This document shows, in pieces, positions 12,626-16,188 of a stretch of 16,188 nt of DNA. The notes beneath the pieces are model-generated. The model saw nothing but the letters and a program-made list of their open reading frames with translations. It searched no databases and was not told the origin of the DNA. Within the stretch, counting starts at the first letter, position 1. Every line of letters begins with the position of its first letter. The stretch is from an uncultured Oscillibacter sp. (GTDB lineage Bacteria; Bacillota; Clostridia; Oscillospirales; Oscillospiraceae), in assembly GCA_910576845.1 (NCBI GenBank), contig CAJTJA010000052.1, forward strand, positions 1-16,188, given 5' to 3'. Position numbers and translations under genes: made by a program.

Positions 12626-13669
12626 ATGAAGAAAGTCTTTTGTCTCCTGCTGACCCTGTGCATGGTTTTGGCTCTGGCCGCCTGCGGCGGCGGCAATGGC
12701 GGCGGGGACTCCGCTCCCGCCGACACCGGCAGCTCCGCCCCCGCGGACAGCGGCTCCGACGCTCAGCAGCCCGCCAACGACTCCGGAGAACTGATTACGG
12801 TCGGTGTCATCAACAACGACCCCAATGAATCCGGATACCGGACCGCCAACGACGCGGCCATGCGGGCGACCTTCACCGAAGAAAACGGCTACAAGGCCAC
12901 CTTCTACAACAACAACGACGCGGCCCAGCAAATCGCTACCGCCCAGCAGATGGTCCAGGACGAGGTGGACTTCCTGCTTCTCTCCCCCGCCTCCACCACC
13001 GGCTGGGACACCGTCCTTCAGGACGCCCAGGCCGCCGGCACCCAGGTCATCCTCTTCGACCGTATGCTGGAAGCTGACGAGAGCATGTACGTAGCCGCCG
13101 TTGTCTCCGACATGCCCGCCGAGGGCAAGACCGCCGTGGACTGGCTGGCCGCCCAGGGCCTGGATGAATACAACATCATCCACATCCAGGGCCACATGGG
13201 TTCCGACGCCCAGCTGGGCCGCACCGGCGCTCTGGACGAAAAGGTCGCCGCCGAGGGGAACTGGAACTATGTGACCCAGCAGACCGCCGACTGGGACGAG
13301 GCCACCGCCCGCACCATCACCCAGTCCGTCATTGACTCCGGCAAGCCCTTCAACGTCATCTACGCGGAAAACAACGGCATGGCCCGGGGCGCCGTGGCCG
13401 CCCTGGACGCCGCCGGCATCACCCACGGCAAGGACGGGGACGTCATCGTCATGGGCTTCGACAGCGACAAGTGGGCCTTTGAGGCGGTGCTGGAAGGCAG
13501 CTGGAACTACATGGGCCTGTGCAACCCCCTCCAGGCGGACACGGTCGACGGCATCATCAAGGACCTGGCCGCCGGCAACGCCCCCGCTCAGAAGATCATC
13601 TACACCCCCGAGCAGGGCTTTGACTGCGATACCCTCACCCAGGCCGATGTGGACACCTACGGCACCTGA
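12626..13669 (+). CDS. araE: Sugar ABC transporter substrate-binding lipoprotein (AraE/YtfQ-like)
   Basis: 347 aa from the ATG at 12626, which follows GAGGAA; an in-frame ORF upstream to 12425 runs through the promoter and is not coding. The signal peptide ends with the lipobox LAAC (Cys20), followed by a low-complexity linker of Gly, Ser, Ala, Pro and Asp to about residue 55, typical of Gram-positive binding lipoproteins. The rest is a Peripla_BP_4 fold of YtfQ type: TVGVINNDPNESGYRTAN, STTGWDTVLQDA, LFDRM, IIHIQGHMGSDAQLGRTGALDEK, and YAENNGMARGAVAALDAAG. It captures the sugar outside the cell and delivers it to the permease. It is related to the sensor protein at 98-1093, but lacks that protein's RQKQENQ motif. 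Codon use is strongly C-ending, suggesting high expression. A very stable hairpin follows the stop. Confidence 0.9.
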   Translation: MKKVFCLLLTLCMVLALAACGGGNGGGDSAPADTGSSAPADSGSDAQQPANDSGELITVGVINNDPNESGYRTANDAAMRATFTEENGYKATFYNNNDAAQQIATAQQMVQDEVDFLLLSPASTTGWDTVLQDAQAAGTQVILFDRMLEADESMYVAAVVSDMPAEGKTAVDWLAAQGLDEYNIIHIQGHMGSDAQLGRTGALDEKVAAEGNWNYVTQQTADWDEATARTITQSVIDSGKPFNVIYAENNGMARGAVAALDAAGITHGKDGDVIVMGFDSDKWAFEAVLEGSWNYMGLCNPLQADTVDGIIKDLAAGNAPAQKIIYTPEQGFDCDTLTQADVDTYGT

Positions 13670-13703
13670 TTTCAAATATTCCGAATCGTAACATCACGTG
13701 ACC

Positions 13704-13741
13704 CGGCACGCGGCGCGGCATGGCAGCCGCGCCGCGTGCCG
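13704..13741 (+). promoter_or_regulatory. Intercistronic hairpin between binding protein and ATPase
   Basis: An exact 16-bp GC stem (CGGCACGCGGCGCGGC with its complement) and a 6-base loop, 35 bases after the stop codon. No T-run follows, so it is not a standard terminator. Placed between binding protein and ATPase, it probably protects the upstream mRNA or partly ends transcription, giving an excess of binding protein, as known for malE-malF type operons. Confidence 0.7.
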
Positions 13742-13773
13742 CTTGTCGATTTGAAGAATGGAGGCGAATCCCT

Positions 13774-15288
13774 ATGCAGGAAGGCGCGGTATTGGAAATG
13801 CGGGGCATCTGCAAGTATTTCCCCGGCGTGCGCGCCCTTCAGGATGTGGATTTTACCCTGCGAAAAGGGGAGATTCACGCCCTGATGGGAGAGAACGGCG
13901 CGGGAAAATCTACGCTCATCAAGGTGCTGACCGGCGTGTACCCCAAGGATGGGGGAGCGGTCCACATCGAGGGCGTGGACGGGGCCGCCGTGATCCGGTC
14001 TCCCCAGGACGCCCAGAACGCGGGCATCAGCACGGTGTATCAGGAGATCACTCTTTGCCCCAACCTGAGCGTGGCGGAAAATATGTACATCGGCCGCACA
14101 AAAGGGGCGGTCACCAACTGGAGGAAGATGAACAGCGGCGCGGGAAAGATCCTGGAGTCCCTGGGCATTCCCGCCAGCCCCACCCAGCAGCTGGGGACCT
14201 GCTCCATCGCCGTGCAGCAGATGGTGGCCATTGCCCGGGCGGTGGATATGGAGTGCAAGGTGCTGATTCTGGACGAACCCACCTCCTCCCTGGACGAGCA
14301 GGAGGTGCAGAAGCTCTTCGGCCTCATGCGGGACCTGCGGAAGAAGGGCGTGGGCATCATCTTCGTCACCCACTTCTTAGAGCAGGTTTACGAGGTCTGC
14401 GACCGGATCACGGTTCTCCGGGACGGCCAGCTGGTGGGGGAGTACGTCATTGAGGCCCTGCCCCGCGTCCAACTGGTTAGCAAAATGCTGGGCAAGGAGC
14501 TGGACGACATGGCCGACATCAAAGGCGAGTCCGGCGGCGTGGCCACAGATCAAGAAGGGGCCCCCGTGCTGGAGGCCGAGGGATTGTGCAGCAGCGCGGG
14601 CATCAAGCCCTTTGATTTTTCCATCCGTAAGGGAGAGGTCAACGGCTTCACCGGGCTCCTGGGCTCCGGCCGCAGCGAGTGCGTCCGGGCCATTTTCGGT
14701 GCGGACCACGTCACCGGCGGCACGGTGAAAATGGACGGCAAAGAGGTCAAAATCAAAAAACCGCTGGACGCCATGAAGCTTGGCATCGGCTACTTGCCCG
14801 AGGACCGCAAGGGCGACGGCATTGTGGGCGACCTCTCCGTCCGGGAGAATATCATCCTGGCCTATCAGGTGATGAAGGGCTTCTTCCGGCCCATTTCCCG
14901 GGCCCAGGCGGAGGCCTTCGCCGACAATTACATCAAGCTCCTGGAGATCAAGACCGCCTCGGCGGACACCCCCATCAAGTCTCTTTCCGGCGGCAACCAG
15001 CAAAAGTGCATCCTGGCCCGGTGGCTTCTCACGGACCCCAAATACCTGATTCTGGACGAACCCACCCGGGGCATCGACATCGGCACAAAAATCGAGATTC
15101 AAAAGCTGGTCCTGCGGCTGGCGGAGAAGGGCACCAGCGCCACCTTCATCTCCTCGGAGATCGACGAGATGCTGCGCACCTGCTCCCGCCTCATCGTCAT
15201 GCGGGACCGCAAGGCGGTGGGCGAGCTTTCGGGAGAGGACCTCACCCAGACAAAGATTATGGCGACCATTGCGGGAGGTGACGAATGA
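13774..15288 (+). CDS. araG: Sugar ABC transporter ATPase, two nucleotide-binding domains (AraG/YtfR/MglA type)
   Basis: 504 aa, the usual length for monosaccharide-importer ATPases. NBD1: Walker A GENGAGKST (39-47), Walker B LILDEPTSSLD (164-174) with catalytic Glu168, and switch His200; its signature is the YtfR-like CSIAVQQ rather than LSGGQ. NBD2: the Walker A is degenerate (GLLGSGRSE, Arg for Lys), the signature LSGGNQQK (404-411) is perfect and Walker B is LILDEP (425-430). This asymmetry is normal for the family. EDRKGDGI and the text around it resemble E. coli YtfR closely. The start at 13774 follows GGAGG; an in-frame ATG at 13720 lies inside the hairpin loop and has no ribosome site. 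It powers sugar uptake with the permease, whose start overlaps its stop. Confidence 0.95.
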   Translation: MQEGAVLEMRGICKYFPGVRALQDVDFTLRKGEIHALMGENGAGKSTLIKVLTGVYPKDGGAVHIEGVDGAAVIRSPQDAQNAGISTVYQEITLCPNLSVAENMYIGRTKGAVTNWRKMNSGAGKILESLGIPASPTQQLGTCSIAVQQMVAIARAVDMECKVLILDEPTSSLDEQEVQKLFGLMRDLRKKGVGIIFVTHFLEQVYEVCDRITVLRDGQLVGEYVIEALPRVQLVSKMLGKELDDMADIKGESGGVATDQEGAPVLEAEGLCSSAGIKPFDFSIRKGEVNGFTGLLGSGRSECVRAIFGADHVTGGTVKMDGKEVKIKKPLDAMKLGIGYLPEDRKGDGIVGDLSVRENIILAYQVMKGFFRPISRAQAEAFADNYIKLLEIKTASADTPIKSLSGGNQQKCILARWLLTDPKYLILDEPTRGIDIGTKIEIQKLVLRLAEKGTSATFISSEIDEMLRTCSRLIVMRDRKAVGELSGEDLTQTKIMATIAGGDE

Positions 15289-16188
15289 TGACGCCGGTAA
15301 AGAACCCCGAGACCAAATTGAAGCAGCCCGGTGAGAGCCTTTTCAAGCGGCTTGTCCGGCAGCAGCTCTTTATCCCCTTTGCGGCGCTGGCCCTGCTGGT
15401 GTTGTTTAATCTGATTGCCGACCCTTCCTTCTTCGCCGTCTCCATCAAGGAGAACAGCCTGGGCAACCCGGTGCTCAGCGGGAACATCATCTCCGTGCTG
15501 GACAACGCCTCGGAGCTGGTGATTCTGGCCATCGGCATGACTCTGGTGACCGCCTCCTCCGGCGGACAGGATATCTCCGTGGGCGCGACGATGGCTATTG
15601 CGGGAAGCGTCATTTTGCGAATGGTCTGCGGCGGGCAGGTTACCGCCGATACCCTCCAGATGCCGCTGTTCCTGGCCGTCCTCATCGGCATCGTGGTAAC
15701 CGCCCTGTTCGGCGCGTTCAACGGCGCCCTGGTGGCCTACTTCAAGATACAGCCCATGGTGGCTACCTTGATTATGTTCACGGCCGGCCGCTCCATTGCC
15801 GCCTGGATCAATAACAACCAGCTGCCCATTATGAACGACATCTCCTTCAAATACGCGGGGACCTTCCTGCCCGGTATCCCTGTCCCCACGCCTATTTTTA
15901 TCACCGCGTTTGTGATTCTGGTGTTCTGGCTGGTGCTGAAATTCACCACTCTGGGGCTCTACACCCAGTCTGTGGGCATCAACGCCAATTCCTCCCGCCT
16001 CAACGGCCTGGACCCCAAGCTCATTAAGCTGCTCACCTATGTGATTCTGGGCGTATGCGTGGCGGTGGCGGGCTTCATCCGGGTCAGCCGCAGCGGCTCC
16101 ATCAATTACTCCCGCATCGCGGAGAACATCGAAATGGACGCCATCCTGGCGGTGGCCCTGGGGGGCAACGCCCTCTCCGGCGGCAAGT
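15285..16188 (+). CDS. araH: Sugar ABC transporter permease (AraH/YtfT/RbsC type), cut by window end
   Basis: 301 residues visible, no stop before the edge. The start ATG overlaps the ATPase stop (ATGA) and follows GGGAGGTG. It is an inner-membrane protein of the BPD_transp_2 family: a cytoplasmic basic N-terminus, first helix FIPFAALALLVLFNLIA, then the family landmarks GMTLVTASSGGQDISVGA, ATLIMFTAGRSIAAWI, YTQSVGINANSSRLNGL and AVALGGNALSGGK at the very end, the ATPase-contact region. About 8-10 helices are expected in the full ~330-350 aa protein. It forms the sugar channel with the ATPase; a second permease may follow beyond the window, as in the ytfT/yjfF pair. Confidence 0.92.
   Translation, partial: MMTPVKNPETKLKQPGESLFKRLVRQQLFIPFAALALLVLFNLIADPSFFAVSIKENSLGNPVLSGNIISVLDNASELVILAIGMTLVTASSGGQDISVGATMAIAGSVILRMVCGGQVTADTLQMPLFLAVLIGIVVTALFGAFNGALVAYFKIQPMVATLIMFTAGRSIAAWINNNQLPIMNDISFKYAGTFLPGIPVPTPIFITAFVILVFWLVLKFTTLGLYTQSVGINANSSRLNGLDPKLIKLLTYVILGVCVAVAGFIRVSRSGSINYSRIAENIEMDAILAVALGGNALSGGK

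Noticed and set aside
12500..13675. 391-codon minus-strand ORF across the transporter binding-protein gene
   Set aside because: It is an antisense shadow of a GC-rich, C-ending gene; the protein is a Gly/Val-rich repeat with no domain, while the plus strand encodes a clear lipoprotein.

Overview
The window looks like chromosomal DNA of a GC-rich, gut-type Clostridia (Oscillospiraceae-like Firmicute). The evidence is YesM/YesN-type sugar signalling, a GntR/LacI-hybrid AraR-type repressor, lipoprotein sugar-binding proteins, strong Shine-Dalgarno sequences and a Tn4451-style mobilizable element. No RNA gene or CRISPR array is visible. All family assignments were made by reading the sequence; no search was run.

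Left host block (98-4121, minus strand): an AraC-type response regulator, a YesM/LytS-type sensor kinase and a lipoprotein sugar-binding protein form an operon in which each stop overlaps the next start as ATGA. Right host block (11056-16188): an AraR-like repressor on the minus strand, divergent from a plus-strand high-affinity sugar ABC transporter (binding lipoprotein, double-NBD ATPase of YtfR/MglA type, and a permease cut by the window end). The gene set matches the araPST (three-component sensor), araR and araEGH (pentose importer) arrangement described in Geobacillus. My reading is that the orphan binding protein reports extracellular sugar to the kinase/regulator pair, which activates the importer, while the AraR-like protein represses it until intracellular sugar appears. 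L-arabinose is the best guess; galactofuranose-like sugars or another pentose are possible.

Between the host blocks (about 4240-11020) lies a lower-GC mobile element: a structured left end, a ParB-like protein, a small unknown protein, a run of inverted repeats that looks like an oriT, a MobP/VirD2-like relaxase, a small TnpW-like protein and a wrecked serine recombinase. The recombinase keeps only its first ~44 codons and a ~52-codon tail; the middle is replaced by a 165-bp MITE with TA-flanked terminal inverted repeats. The relaxase and the ParB-like gene both lack an ordinary start codon. The element therefore looks decayed or immobile on its own. A leftward cargo operon (MATE efflux pump plus cytidylate-kinase-like protein) has a consensus promoter and a transcription-attenuator leader.

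The strongest unexplained signals are a perfect 36-bp palindrome inside the ParB-like coding sequence, the multi-stem region before the relaxase, the MITE-for-recombinase replacement, the attenuator of the MATE operon, and a 23-bp direct repeat that follows the stop codons of two host genes 11 kb apart.
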